From Marinobacter nanhaiticus D15-8W (GTDB lineage Bacteria; Pseudomonadota; Gammaproteobacteria; Pseudomonadales; Oleiphilaceae), in assembly GCF_036511935.1 (NCBI RefSeq), contig NZ_AP028878.1:1054001-1118000 (forward strand): a stretch of 64,000 nucleotides of DNA. The letters are read 5' to 3'. Position numbers and translations under genes: made by a program. Position 1 is the first letter of the stretch. Every line of letters starts with the position of its first letter. Shown piece by piece: positions 43,547 through 53,766 of the stretch. A model generated the notes under the pieces. The model did no database searches. It saw only the letters and a list, made by a program, of their open reading frames with translations, and was not told the origin of the DNA.

Positions 43547-45178
43547 CTACATCAAGCGCCGATGATGGGCGAAAGTAATCCTGAAACAGCATCCCGGTTC
43601 ATTATTATCGAGCAGCGACAGGTGCGCCTGGTTGGCCTCGCAAAGCTCCCGGGCCAGGTACAGGCCCAGACCGGTGCCGCTTTGGTCTGTCGTGTAGAAT
43701 GGCTCGAATATATGCTCGTGTTGCTCGGGGCTGATACCCGGCCCCTGATCCTGGATATCAATATAGCTGCGCTCGCTATCGACGGTCACGCCAACTGCGA
43801 TCCTGAGTGACGGTTTCCCGGTTTGCACCTCGCTATAGCGCAGGCCGTTGTCGCACAGGTTAACCATAACCTGGGCCATCTGGCTTTTATCAAAGCGCGC
43901 CGGGGGTGCGTTTGGGGGCAACTCCAGCTTTATGTCGGGTGTAGCTTCGCCGTTGCGCACACCTTGCTTATAGTCGTCGACAAACTCCTGTAGCCAGGGA
44001 CCGATCTCCACCAGTTCCAGATCAGCTTGCCGACGCCGCGAAAGATCCAGCACGTTCTCAATGATACCGTTCACGCGTCGGGAGTGCCTCTGGATGATAT
44101 CGACCATCTTGCGATCCCCTACATCGCAGTTCGGCGACTCATTGAGTAACTGCGCAGCGTGGCTGATCGCGCCGAGGGGATTGCGGATTTCGTGGGCGAT
44201 CCCGGCTGTTAGCCGGCCCAGTGAGGCGAGCTTCATCTGCTGGGCCTGCAGGGTCACCTTGCTCATGTCCTCGATAAAAATGAGGATCTGGTCACCGCGT
44301 TCCTGGTGAAGGCGAGTGAAGTTGGCTTGCAGCATAGGCGCCACCGGCGTGGCCTGGAACGGCTCGGTACGCGTGCCTGGATGATTGAGCCACTGGTCCA
44401 GCCGCAATTGCAGGGGAGGCGGGAGCGTCTTCATCTCACTGCGCCGTCCGCGCTCACCAAAAAGCAGTTCGTGGGCGGCGGCGTTTGCCAGGCGGACCTG
44501 CCCGAAACGGTCGGTGACGACGATGCCGGTGCGCATACGCTGGATAATCTGTTTGTTGATCTGCTCCAGCTCGACCAGGCTGCGGGCACGGGAGCTCGCG
44601 AGTTCTTCGCTACGCAGCATACGGCGGGTTACGCTCTGCAGCAGAAAAGCAGCAGCAAAGTACAGTACGCCCAGTGAGCCGGCGCGGACGATTTCATCGG
44701 GACTGGCGCCCAAAGTGACAACCGACCAGGACGCTACGCCCAGCGAACATATGGCAGCCAGTGCTGCATAGAACAGGCCGATCCGACTCGGCGTCAAAAT
44801 GTTGCCTGCTGCAACGCTGACAATAATCAGGTTTGCCAGTCCGCCCGTCATACCAACACTGAGCATTAGCAAACCATGCAGAGCGATGACATCGATCAGG
44901 ATGGATAGGGTGATATGTCGTTGCCGCGTGTGGACGCCAGCGATGAGAAGCAACCCGGTAAACAGGTTGACACCCAGGTAGGATAGCACGCAGATCTCGT
45001 AAAATTCCGGCAACCGGAACTTGGTATCCAGCGTCGCCGGATCCACGAATAACAAGCCTGCCAGAATCAGGCTGATAACCAGGCGATAGTGGTTATAGAT
45101 GCGGAAGAGACGTGGGCGCTGGCTTTGCTCGAACGGCAGGCTATCGGCTTGTGATGGGGGGATAGTGTCTGGGGTCAT
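43547..45178 (-). CDS. pilS: Two-component sensor histidine kinase PilS
   Basis: 543 residues with about six membrane segments in the first 200 residues, a PAS region, the HisKA box AGIAHEIRNPLGAISHAAQLL and the ATPase G-boxes (DQGPGIS, GTGLGLYLA). PilS senses pilin level in the membrane and controls PilR. It is encoded 51 bases upstream of pilR as an operon and is divergent from nadE. Confidence 0.96.
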   Translation of the reverse strand: MTPDTIPPSQADSLPFEQSQRPRLFRIYNHYRLVISLILAGLLFVDPATLDTKFRLPEFYEICVLSYLGVNLFTGLLLIAGVHTRQRHITLSILIDVIALHGLLMLSVGMTGGLANLIIVSVAAGNILTPSRIGLFYAALAAICSLGVASWSVVTLGASPDEIVRAGSLGVLYFAAAFLLQSVTRRMLRSEELASSRARSLVELEQINKQIIQRMRTGIVVTDRFGQVRLANAAAHELLFGERGRRSEMKTLPPPLQLRLDQWLNHPGTRTEPFQATPVAPMLQANFTRLHQERGDQILIFIEDMSKVTLQAQQMKLASLGRLTAGIAHEIRNPLGAISHAAQLLNESPNCDVGDRKMVDIIQRHSRRVNGIIENVLDLSRRRQADLELVEIGPWLQEFVDDYKQGVRNGEATPDIKLELPPNAPPARFDKSQMAQVMVNLCDNGLRYSEVQTGKPSLRIAVGVTVDSERSYIDIQDQGPGISPEQHEHIFEPFYTTDQSGTGLGLYLARELCEANQAHLSLLDNNEPGCCFRITFAHHRRLM

Positions 45179-45281
45179 GGCACGCCAATTTAAATCACTA
45201 TGACGGTGGCGTGTTGACGTTTAGCCGCTTGGCAGCCACCAAATTGCACTCGCCCTGTCGAAGCAGGGAAACTTTGGTAGG

Positions 45282-45287
45282 TATAAT
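45282..45287 (+). promoter_or_regulatory. Candidate -10 element of nadE
   Basis: A perfect TATAAT 35 bases before the nadE ATG. I see no matching -35 hexamer. Confidence 0.4.
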
Positions 45288-45322
45288 AGCGGCTTAACCC
45301 CCTCAATGGACAGGAGATAGGC

Positions 45323-46978
45323 ATGAATCCCGGCCAAACTGAAACCGCACCCGGCCAGCGTCTGACAGTCACCATGGCCCAGGTGGATTTTCTGGTCGGG
45401 GACATCCCGGGCAACGCCGAGCGGATACGGGCCGCCGCAGAGAAGGCGGCCAACGAACAGGGAGCGGATATCGTTGTGTTTCCGGAGCTCTGTTTGACCG
45501 GTTATCCGCCAGAAGACCTGCTGCTCCGCCCCAGCCTCGATGGCCGTGTCCAGGAGGCTTTGGATATGCTGGCCGATGCCCGCTTGGCGGCAGCAATCGT
45601 CGTGGGTGCGCCGATCCGGCAAGATGGCCTTCTCTACAATGCGGCTGTTTTGATCGATGACGGTGAAGTGCGTGCCACCTATCTGAAGCAGCAGTTGCCC
45701 AACTACCAGGTGTTCGACGAGAAACGTTATTTTGGTGCTGGAACCGACGCCTGCGTGGTCCCAGTCAAGGGCATTCCCGTAGGACTGACGGTCTGTGAGG
45801 ATATTTGGGTCGACGGTCCGGTTGAGCAATCCGCGGCGGCTGGCGCCAAGCTGATCCTGAACATCAACGCCTCGCCCTATGACATGGACAAGCAGGCCCG
45901 CCGAAAGGCACTGATCGAAAGACGGGCCCGGGAAAACCGTGTCAGCATTGTCTACGTCAATCTCGTGGGTGGCCAGGACGAGCTGGTGTTCGATGGCGGT
46001 TCCATGGTCTTCGATCATTCCGGAGCGCTGGCGGTGGAAGTGCCGCAGTTTGCCGAGGGTTTATTCCCGGTCGAGTTCGTCTTCGACCATCATTGTCAGC
46101 CTATAGCCCAACCACCGGTCGACGAGCCTTCCCTTGAGCAGAACATCTACAACGCCCTGGTCATCGGGGTGCGCGACTACGTCAACAAGAATGGTTTTCG
46201 CACTACCGTGCTGGGCCTGTCGGGGGGGATCGATTCTGCCGTCACTCTGGCTATTGCCGTCGATGCTCTGGGGGCCGATCGGGTGAGGGCCGTGATGATG
46301 CCGTTCCGCTACACCTCCAGCATGAGTCTCGAAGATGCCGAATCCGAGGCGACGGCCTTGGGCGTGCACTATGACGTATTTTCCATCGAGCCCATGTACG
46401 ACACCTTCATGGCGACACTGGAAAAGCCTTTCGAAGGTACCCAGCCGGATACCACCGAGGAGAACCTGCAGGCCCGTATCCGGGGCGTGTTGCTGATGTC
46501 GCTTTCCAACAAGTTCCGTTCGTTGGTGCTCACCACGGGCAATAAGAGTGAGATGGCTGTGGGCTATTCCACCCTGTACGGTGATATGGCCGGTGGCTTC
46601 GATGTACTCAAGGACGTGCCGAAAACCATGGTTTACAGGTTGGCGGAGTATCGCAATTCGGTGTCACCGGTTATCCCGGAGCGTGTGATCACTCGGCCGC
46701 CATCGGCGGAGCTGGCTCCAGACCAGAAAGACGAGGACAGTCTGCCGGGTTACGACGTACTGGATGATATCCTGCATCGATATATCGAGCGGGATTGCAG
46801 CGCCGAAGCCGTTATTGCGGAAGGGTTTGAACGGGCTGACGTGGAACGCGTTGTTCGCCTGGTGGATATCAATGAGTACAAGCGCCGGCAAGCGCCGATT
46901 GGCGTCAGGGTGTCCGAGCGTGGGTTTGGTAAGGACCGGCGCTATCCCATCACCAATGGCTGGAAGCCCGGCAAGTAA
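45323..46978 (+). CDS. nadE: Glutamine-dependent NAD(+) synthetase
   Basis: 551 residues: an N-terminal nitrilase-type glutaminase domain (Glu in VVFPELCLTGYPPEDL, Lys in YLKQQLPNY, Cys in VGLTVCEDIW) and a C-terminal NAD synthetase domain with P-loop LGLSGGIDSAV near residue 300. It makes NAD from deamido-NAD using glutamine as nitrogen source, unlike the short ammonia-only NadE of E. coli. The ATG at 45323 follows AGGAGAT; a second ATG at 45374 has no such site. Confidence 0.96.
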   Translation: MNPGQTETAPGQRLTVTMAQVDFLVGDIPGNAERIRAAAEKAANEQGADIVVFPELCLTGYPPEDLLLRPSLDGRVQEALDMLADARLAAAIVVGAPIRQDGLLYNAAVLIDDGEVRATYLKQQLPNYQVFDEKRYFGAGTDACVVPVKGIPVGLTVCEDIWVDGPVEQSAAAGAKLILNINASPYDMDKQARRKALIERRARENRVSIVYVNLVGGQDELVFDGGSMVFDHSGALAVEVPQFAEGLFPVEFVFDHHCQPIAQPPVDEPSLEQNIYNALVIGVRDYVNKNGFRTTVLGLSGGIDSAVTLAIAVDALGADRVRAVMMPFRYTSSMSLEDAESEATALGVHYDVFSIEPMYDTFMATLEKPFEGTQPDTTEENLQARIRGVLLMSLSNKFRSLVLTTGNKSEMAVGYSTLYGDMAGGFDVLKDVPKTMVYRLAEYRNSVSPVIPERVITRPPSAELAPDQKDEDSLPGYDVLDDILHRYIERDCSAEAVIAEGFERADVERVVRLVDINEYKRRQAPIGVRVSERGFGKDRRYPITNGWKPGK

Positions 46979-46997
46979 CCAGACCGGGCGGGGCGAC

Positions 46998-47825
46998 TTA
47001 TTCGTCGCCCATCAGCCCGAAGGTGATGACGCTCTCCAGGGAGCGATCTTCCCGTTTGATCGAGCTGGGCTGGTACTTCATGTTGCTGTCGAATGAGTCG
47101 CTGTTAGGGTAGTTGATGGCCAGCAAGGCCGTTGCGTCATCGGCCGCTTTCTGCAGATCGAGGAAGCGATAGGTGTCGATCAGGATCACCAGCGCATCTT
47201 CGATAGACGGTGTGTTCGGGAAGTTCTCCACCACATAGCGGGCCCGGTTGTTAGCCGCGACATAGGCTTCGCGTTTGATATAGTAACGCGCAGCGTGGAG
47301 CTCCAGTTGGGCCAGGCGATTGCGGATCGCGATCATGCGCTGACGGGCATCCGGTGCGTATTCGCTTTCCGGGTAGCGGGCCAGAAGATCGGAAAAATCG
47401 CGGAAAGCCTGGTGTTGCTCACCCGGGTCGCGCTCTGACGTGTCGATGGGGAAGAACTTTCCCGCCAGACTCACGTCCAGGTTGTAGGAGGCCAGGCCGC
47501 GCATATAGAGAGCATAGTCGGCGTGCTCACTCTGGGGATTCAGTCGCAGGAAGCGATCGGCCGCCGCCCGTGCACCTTCCAGGTCGAGGTTTTGGTAGCG
47601 CGCGTAGATCAGGTCCAGCTGGGCCTGCTCGGCATAGCGACCGAAGGGGTAATAGGTCTCGAGGAATTCCAGGTTTCGTTCGGCTTCGTTGAAGTTGCCG
47701 GATTGCATCGCTGAACGCGCTTGCTCGTAGTAGCTCTGTTCCGGCAATACTTCTTCCGGTTTGGAAGCGCATCCGGCTACCACAATGATCGCTGATAGCA
47801 ATAGCAAGCGAAGACCTGATCTCAT
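46998..47825 (-). CDS. bamD: Outer membrane assembly lipoprotein BamD
   Basis: BamD (ComL) is an essential lipoprotein of the BAM complex that inserts beta-barrel proteins. The 275 residues begin with a lipoprotein signal, VVAGC, lipidated Cys19, then tetratricopeptide-like repeats (YEQARSAMQSGNFNEAERNLEFLETYYP). It is divergent from rluD, an arrangement conserved across gammaproteobacteria, and convergent with nadE. Confidence 0.95.
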   Translation of the reverse strand: MRSGLRLLLLSAIIVVAGCASKPEEVLPEQSYYEQARSAMQSGNFNEAERNLEFLETYYPFGRYAEQAQLDLIYARYQNLDLEGARAAADRFLRLNPQSEHADYALYMRGLASYNLDVSLAGKFFPIDTSERDPGEQHQAFRDFSDLLARYPESEYAPDARQRMIAIRNRLAQLELHAARYYIKREAYVAANNRARYVVENFPNTPSIEDALVILIDTYRFLDLQKAADDATALLAINYPNSDSFDSNMKYQPSSIKREDRSLESVITFGLMGDE

Positions 47826-47939
47826 GCCTGATTCCCGTATAATGAATAAGCGAGCGACATTGTAACGACCCTGCCTGCTATTGTGCAGGGTTCATCCACG
47901 TATTACCGACTATTTTTACTGAAAACGCCAGGGGATTGA

Positions 47940-48911
47940 ATGACCGCCGACGACCGGATCAACGGTGAATTTGAAGTGCCTCCCGAGCTGAGCGATCGGC
48001 GCCTCGACCAGGCGGTTGCCGAGCTGATGCCCGAACATTCCCGCTCGCGTATCCAGGGCTGGATCAAGGACGGCGACCTGACCGTCAACGGTAAGGTCAA
48101 AAAGCCCAGGGACAAGGTCATGCTGGGTGACCGCATCCTGGTCAGCGCCGAGCCCGAAGTCCAGGTGACCTGGGAGGCGGAATCGATTGATCTCGATATT
48201 GTCTACGAGGACGAGCACCTGCTGGTGATCAATAAGCCCGCGGGGCTGGTCGTTCATCCTGCCGCTGGCCACGCCGCCGGAACGTTGGTCAATGCGTTAC
48301 TGAATTATGCGCCTGAAGTCGACAAGTTGCCGAGGGCGGGGATTGTGCATCGGTTGGACAAGGATACCTCCGGCATCATGGTCGTGGCGCGTAGCCTGGT
48401 TGCCCATACCTCGCTGGTCGATCAGCTCCAGACGCGCACGATGGGCCGGGAGTATGATGCAGTCATAGTCGGCACCATTACCGGCGGAGGCATCGTTGAC
48501 CAGCCGATCGGTCGACACCCTAATCAACGCAAGAAAATGGCCGTGGTCAGGGATGGCAAACCGGCGGTTACCCACTATCGGTTAGTGGAGCGTTTCCCTG
48601 CGCACACCTTGGTTCGATGCAAACTTGAAAGCGGGAGGACGCATCAGATCCGCGTGCACATGAGTCATATCCGCCACCCTCTGGTCGGCGACCCGGTCTA
48701 CGGCGGACGTATGCGGCTGCCACAGGGCTGTACGCCGGAATTGAAGGAGGCGCTGCGTAAGTTCCAGCGCCAGGCGCTGCACGCGCGTCAACTGACGTTG
48801 GTTCACCCGGAAACCGACGAAGAGATGACCTGGGAAGTGCCGCTGCCTCAGGATATACAAGAACTGCTTGCTGCCCTGCGCGCCCATGCCAAGGCCTTGG
48901 AATCCCTGTGA
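47940..48911 (+). CDS. rluD: 23S rRNA pseudouridine(1911/1915/1917) synthase
   Basis: RluD modifies helix 69 of 23S rRNA. The 323 residues have an N-terminal S4 RNA-binding domain (RLDQAVAELMPEHSRSRIQGWIKDG) and the catalytic aspartate in GIVHRLDKDTSG. AGGGGA precedes the ATG at 47940. Its stop overlaps the start of pgeF (GTGA), so the two are translationally coupled. Confidence 0.96.
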   Translation: MTADDRINGEFEVPPELSDRRLDQAVAELMPEHSRSRIQGWIKDGDLTVNGKVKKPRDKVMLGDRILVSAEPEVQVTWEAESIDLDIVYEDEHLLVINKPAGLVVHPAAGHAAGTLVNALLNYAPEVDKLPRAGIVHRLDKDTSGIMVVARSLVAHTSLVDQLQTRTMGREYDAVIVGTITGGGIVDQPIGRHPNQRKKMAVVRDGKPAVTHYRLVERFPAHTLVRCKLESGRTHQIRVHMSHIRHPLVGDPVYGGRMRLPQGCTPELKEALRKFQRQALHARQLTLVHPETDEEMTWEVPLPQDIQELLAALRAHAKALESL

Positions 48912-49651
48912 GTCTGCCCCTGATCATTCCTGACTGGCCGGCGCCCGCGAATGTGCGGGCTGCGATTTCGACGCGAGAGGGAGGCCTGAGTCTCGCGCCT
49001 TACGATTCCCTGAATTTGGGCGGTCACGTGAATGATGCGCCGGCCGCTGTCGCGGCAAATCGTGAGCGGCTGGCCGGTGAGGTCGGTTTGCCCGTGGACG
49101 CTTTGGGGTGGATTAACCAGGTGCACAGTGATCGGGTGGTCGCGCTTCCGGGGGGCGCGGGCAAACAGGCCGATGCTTCTGTCGCGCATGAGCGATATCG
49201 GGCCTGCGCCATTCTCACCGCGGATTGCCTGCCGGTGCTGTTTTGCTCGTCGAGTGAGTCCATAGTCGCAGCCGCTCACGCGGGTTGGCGCGGGCTGGCC
49301 GCAGGAGTGCTGGAAAACACCCTGGCAACGTTCAGCAACCCGTCGACCGTTATGGTTTGGCTCGGCCCGGCCATTGGCCCCGACGCGTTCGAAGTCGGGT
49401 CGGAAGTACGGGAAGCATTCCTGGGTCGACATCGCGAAGCTGGCCAGGCCTTCAAACCTTCACCGAAACGCGAGAATCACTACCTGGCAGACATTTACGA
49501 GCTGGCCCGTATACGCATTGCCGCGGCGGGTGTTCACCCCGAGAATATCCATGGCGGCGGCTTCTGTACCGTCAGCGATGGCGCACGCTTCTTTTCCTAC
49601 CGACGCGACGGCGAGACGGGTCGCATGGCCAGTCTCATCTGGATGGAATAG
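48908..49651 (+). CDS. pgeF: Purine nucleoside phosphorylase / laccase-domain protein (PgeF, YfiH)
   Basis: 247 residues of the DUF152/YfiH fold. The zinc or copper ligands are seen in QVHSDRVV, TADCLPVLF and AHAGWRGLAAG. Family members have been reported to act on adenosine and to edit peptidoglycan precursors. The GTG start at 48908 overlaps the rluD stop. rluD-pgeF-clpB is the E. coli order too (rluD-yfiH-clpB). Confidence 0.94.
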   Translation: MSLPLIIPDWPAPANVRAAISTREGGLSLAPYDSLNLGGHVNDAPAAVAANRERLAGEVGLPVDALGWINQVHSDRVVALPGGAGKQADASVAHERYRACAILTADCLPVLFCSSSESIVAAAHAGWRGLAAGVLENTLATFSNPSTVMVWLGPAIGPDAFEVGSEVREAFLGRHREAGQAFKPSPKRENHYLADIYELARIRIAAAGVHPENIHGGGFCTVSDGARFFSYRRDGETGRMASLIWME

Positions 49652-49708
49652 CGGCACCCCTGCAAATTTGATCCAGCGCAAAAGACCTGCGCATTTCCCT
49701 TATCACCG

Positions 49709-49737
49709 CTTGAACTCCTCCCTGATGCCCCTACATT
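49709..49737 (+). promoter_or_regulatory. Sigma-32 (heat-shock) promoter of clpB
   Basis: CTTGAA at 49709-49714, a 13-base spacer, then CCCCTACAT from 49728. This closely follows the RpoH consensus CTTGAA-N13/14-CCCCATNT, about 90 bases before the clpB ATG. Confidence 0.75.
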
Positions 49738-49827
49738 AATTTCAGGTAAATGCGCCAGAGCTGCAGGCCTTTCGTTTTTTGCAGCTCTCCTTCACCGGCG
49801 CTTCATGACTGATTGCGAGGAATACTC

Positions 49828-52410
49828 ATGCGAATCGACAAACTGACCAGCCGTCTGCAAACGGCGTTGGCAGATGCCCAATCCATCGCGGTGGGCAAAG
49901 ACAACAATTTTATTGAACCGCTCCATCTGATGCAGGCCCTTCTGGATCAGGACGGTAGCTCTATCAAACCATTGCTGAAACAGGTGGGTGCCGACCCCGC
50001 GCGTCTGCGCCAGGCCGTGGGGCGTGAAATCGAAAACTTGCCGGAAGTGCGCGGTTCCGCAGGCGACGTGGCAATGTCCAACGACCTTGGCCGCCTCTTC
50101 AATATCGCGGACAAACTGGCCCAGCAGCGCAAGGACCAGTTCATCTCGAGTGAGCTGGTGCTGCTGGCGGCACTTGAGGACCGTGGCACGCTTGGCCGGG
50201 TGCTGCGTGAGCACAATATCGATCGCAAGGCGCTCGAGGCCGCGATCGACGAGGTTCGCGGTGGCGAGTCGGTGAGTGACGCCTCCGCCGAGGAGAACCG
50301 GCAGGCGCTGTCCAAATACACGATCGACCTGACTGCACGGGCCACTGAAGGCAAGCTGGATCCCGTCATCGGGCGTGACGATGAAATCCGCCGCACGATC
50401 CAGGTCCTCCAACGTCGTCGCAAGAATAACCCCGTGCTGATCGGTGAGCCCGGTGTGGGTAAGACCGCGATTGTGGAAGGCCTGGCCCAGCGGATCGTCA
50501 ATGGCGAGGTGCCCGATGGCCTCAAGGACAAGAAAGTGCTCTCGCTGGATATGGGGTCCTTGATCGCTGGAGCGAAATTCCGTGGTGAGTTCGAGGAACG
50601 TCTCAAGGCCGTTCTTAATGAACTGTCCAAGCAGGAAGGGCAGATCATCCTGTTCATCGACGAAATCCATACGATGGTGGGCGCCGGCAAGGCCGAAGGC
50701 TCGATGGATGCCGGCAACATGCTCAAACCGGCTTTGGCTCGTGGTGAGCTTCACTGTGTGGGTGCGACGACCCTGGATGAGTATCGTGAGAACATCGAGA
50801 AGGATGCTGCGCTGGAGCGTCGCTTCCAGAAGGTTCAGGTATCTGAGCCTTCCGAGGAAGACACCATCGCTATCCTACGAGGCCTGAAAGAGCGCTACGA
50901 GGTGCATCACGGTGTCGAGGTCACCGATGGGGCCATTATCGCGGCTGCCAAGCTATCGCATCGCTATATCACGGACCGTCAGTTGCCCGACAAGGCCATA
51001 GACCTGGTGGACGAGGCGGCCAGCCAGATCCGTATGGAGATGGATTCCAAACCGGAAGCCCTGGATCGGCTCGAGCGTCGTCTGATCCAGTTGAAGATCG
51101 AGCGAGAGGCCTTGAAGAAGGAAACCGACGCCGCTTCCAAGAAGCGCCTTGAAGAACTTAAGGACGTGATCGGCAGTGTCGAGCGCGAGTACGCGGATCT
51201 GGAAGAAGTCTGGAATACCGAAAAAGCGGCACTGCATGGTTCGCAGAAGATCAAGAGCCAGTTGGAGCAGGCCCGTATCGATCTGGAGAACGCGCGACGC
51301 TCCGGTGACCTGGGCAAGATGTCCGAGCTCCAATACGGTCGCATCCCGGAACTCGAACGTCAGCTCGATATGGCCAGCCAGGCCGAGATGATGGAGATGA
51401 AGCTCCTGCGCAATCGAGTGACCGATGAGGAGATCGCGGAAGTGGTCTCCAAATGGACGGGCATTCCCGTATCCAAGATGCTCGAAGGCGAGCGCGACAA
51501 GCTGATGCGCATGGAAGAGGCGTTGCACGACCGGGTTATCGGTCAGGATGAGGCTGTCGAGGCCGTTGCCAATGCCGTACGGCGCTCCCGGGCAGGGCTG
51601 GCAGATCCGAACCGGCCCAACGGCTCCTTCCTGTTCCTGGGGCCGACTGGCGTGGGTAAGACCGAACTATGCAAATCGCTGGCGACCTTCCTGTTCGATA
51701 CGGAAGAGGCGATGGTGCGCATAGACATGTCCGAGTTTATGGAGAAGCACTCCGTGGCTCGTCTGATTGGCGCGCCTCCTGGCTACGTGGGCTACGAAGA
51801 GGGCGGTTACCTCACGGAAGCCGTGCGCCGCCGGCCCTATTCGGTGCTGTTGCTCGATGAGGTCGAAAAGGCCCACCCGGATGTCTTCAATATCCTGCTA
51901 CAGGTCTTGGAGGATGGACGGCTGACTGACGGGCAAGGGCGTACCGTGGACTTCCGCAATACCGTCATCGTGATGACCTCGAACCTCGGCTCGGATCTAA
52001 TCCAAACCATGGCCGGCAAGGATGAGTACGAGGCGATGAAAGAGGCGGTAATGGAAGTCGTCGGCACCCATTTCCGTCCGGAGTTCATCAACCGTGTGGA
52101 TGAAGTGGTTGTATTCCATCCGCTGGCCCGCGATCAGATCCAGGGTATTGCACGGATCCAGATCGAGTCCCTGAACCGCCGCTTGCGCGAACAGGAGATG
52201 ACGCTGGAGCTATCCGATGCTGCCATGAACCGTCTGGGCGAGGTGGGTTACGATCCGGTCTACGGGGCGCGGCCCTTGAAGCGGGCTATTCAGCGATTGA
52301 TCGAGAATCCGCTGGCTCAACGCCTGTTGAAAGGTGAGTTCTCCGCAGGGGATACCATCGTAGCCGATGTTGAAGGTGACGGATTGGCCTTTAGCAAACA
52401 GGAAGGTTGA
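49828..52410 (+). CDS. clpB: Chaperone ClpB (disaggregase)
   Basis: ClpB dissolves protein aggregates together with DnaK. The 860 residues hold the Clp N-domain, two AAA+ modules (Walker A GEPGVGKT near residue 205 and GPTGVGKT near 604) and between them the coiled-coil middle domain that defines ClpB. The ATG at 49828 gives the family start [11 protein letters not shown] with GCGAGGAA before it. It is preceded by a sigma-32-like promoter. Confidence 0.98.
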   Translation: MRIDKLTSRLQTALADAQSIAVGKDNNFIEPLHLMQALLDQDGSSIKPLLKQVGADPARLRQAVGREIENLPEVRGSAGDVAMSNDLGRLFNIADKLAQQRKDQFISSELVLLAALEDRGTLGRVLREHNIDRKALEAAIDEVRGGESVSDASAEENRQALSKYTIDLTARATEGKLDPVIGRDDEIRRTIQVLQRRRKNNPVLIGEPGVGKTAIVEGLAQRIVNGEVPDGLKDKKVLSLDMGSLIAGAKFRGEFEERLKAVLNELSKQEGQIILFIDEIHTMVGAGKAEGSMDAGNMLKPALARGELHCVGATTLDEYRENIEKDAALERRFQKVQVSEPSEEDTIAILRGLKERYEVHHGVEVTDGAIIAAAKLSHRYITDRQLPDKAIDLVDEAASQIRMEMDSKPEALDRLERRLIQLKIEREALKKETDAASKKRLEELKDVIGSVEREYADLEEVWNTEKAALHGSQKIKSQLEQARIDLENARRSGDLGKMSELQYGRIPELERQLDMASQAEMMEMKLLRNRVTDEEIAEVVSKWTGIPVSKMLEGERDKLMRMEEALHDRVIGQDEAVEAVANAVRRSRAGLADPNRPNGSFLFLGPTGVGKTELCKSLATFLFDTEEAMVRIDMSEFMEKHSVARLIGAPPGYVGYEEGGYLTEAVRRRPYSVLLLDEVEKAHPDVFNILLQVLEDGRLTDGQGRTVDFRNTVIVMTSNLGSDLIQTMAGKDEYEAMKEAVMEVVGTHFRPEFINRVDEVVVFHPLARDQIQGIARIQIESLNRRLREQEMTLELSDAAMNRLGEVGYDPVYGARPLKRAIQRLIENPLAQRLLKGEFSAGDTIVADVEGDGLAFSKQEG

Positions 52411-52476
52411 TTCGTTAACCTAAAATGAAAAAGGGCGGGGGAAGGTTGCGTGGAAGCAGCCTCGCCGGATGCGAGG

Positions 52477-52508
52477 TAGCCGTGAACCCATGGGTTCACG
52501 GCTATTTT
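52477..52508 (+). terminator. Intrinsic terminator after clpB
   Basis: A perfect 28-base palindrome (TAGCCGTGAACCCA with its complement) at 52477-52504, followed by TTTTTG. A smaller hairpin (CCTCGC/GCGAGG) lies just before it at 52460-52476. Confidence 0.85.
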
Positions 52509-52699
52509 TGTATGTGCTACCTACGAGGATAGTCCCGTAGCAAGACCTCGCTGCCGCGGCCTTCATTTCCAAAACCGAGGCCTAACGAATAACGCCCCGG
52601 CAAGCCGAGGCATTCATTCTTAATGGCCATGGCGTCTGAGGCCAGCAGCGGCCTGTTATTTAGCCTCCCGCGGCGCCCTTCGCATTGATAGCAAACTGA

Positions 52700-53554
52700 C
52701 TACCGGCTGCGCCGACGCAGGCCGAGCCCGGCCAGGGCGGCAGCCATCAGACCAAGGGTGCCCGGTTCGGGGACTTCGCTAGGAGGCGCGGCCGACACGG
52801 ATAGCGAGTTCTGCCGAATAAACACGCCGGAATCGAAGGTTTGATCGCCACTGTCCGCAATAGCCAGTTTAATCGAATGTGTGCCCGCGGCGAGCCCAAG
52901 GACAGACGCTGTAAAGACATCCGTGAAACCGTCATATTCGATGTCTTCGAAAGGCGACGTATTGTTATCGTTGAAGGCGTCGCAGTTGCTGGGAGGAATG
53001 CCAAGATCGGTACGGCCACAATTGACGCTATTAACGGATACTGGTTCGCCGCCGATCGTTGCGATATTGACGCCGTCCAAAAACAGGGCAAAGACATCGG
53101 CGAAAATCGAGCCCACTGACTCCTGGTAATCCTCCGAGGCAAAAACATAGTCGAAGGTGAGGTTGCCGCCTTCAGTCGTAAATTCGAATTCCAGGATATT
53201 TGCATCGAGTGTGAATGAGGGGGCAAGGGTATCCAGATCACTATCCCCGGGTGTTCCAAGCTCTTCTGAGAGCGCAGGGGCATTGTTGGGCCCCAACGCA
53301 TTCTCGGCAAGGCCGGTCGTAAGCAGGACGCCTTCTTCAATGCCAATAGTCGAGGCCAGACCGTCGTCAAAAAAGCCTGCTTGCCCGTCGGCGCCTACGT
53401 AGTTAATCGAACTGGAAATAACGGAAATACCCGAGCCAACGATGGCATCGACAAGCGCGCTGCCATCGTTGCTAGGCGTAATAGCCAGCGCTGATACCTG
53501 GCTACTGGCAAAAGCGAAGCTGCCAGCGACTATCAACGTCTTGAGTCCATTCAT
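52700..53554 (-). CDS. PEP-CTERM protein with choice-of-anchor L domain
   Basis: 284 residues. An N-terminal signal peptide ends near SALA, then a beta-rich acidic domain with the choice-of-anchor L pattern (EGVLLTTG near residue 74; FDYVFASEDYQESVGS; FDSGVFIRQ). The C-terminus is a textbook PEP-CTERM sorting tag: VPEP at 261-264, a hydrophobic helix and a final arginine cluster. Such proteins are processed by an exosortase and placed at the cell surface or in exopolysaccharide. No exosortase or polysaccharide gene lies in this window. Only the sorting signal is certain; the function is unknown. Confidence 0.88.
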   Translation of the reverse strand: MNGLKTLIVAGSFAFASSQVSALAITPSNDGSALVDAIVGSGISVISSSINYVGADGQAGFFDDGLASTIGIEEGVLLTTGLAENALGPNNAPALSEELGTPGDSDLDTLAPSFTLDANILEFEFTTEGGNLTFDYVFASEDYQESVGSIFADVFALFLDGVNIATIGGEPVSVNSVNCGRTDLGIPPSNCDAFNDNNTSPFEDIEYDGFTDVFTASVLGLAAGTHSIKLAIADSGDQTFDSGVFIRQNSLSVSAAPPSEVPEPGTLGLMAAALAGLGLRRRSR

Positions 53555-53766
53555 GTTCGGTTACCTTGTTTCGCTTTAATAGGTTGTTTTGCCGAAAAAA
53601 TTATCGGCAGAGCGCTATCAGCAAGAATTGGACCGTAGCTTTATAAAACAGGTAGTTGGCGTATATAGACGCAGGTTAAGAACATGCGATGTAAAGACGA
53701 TTGACGCTTTTTTAGTCAGATTCGCGCGTTGGTTTGCCAGCGGGTACAGTGTAAACCCACTACACG

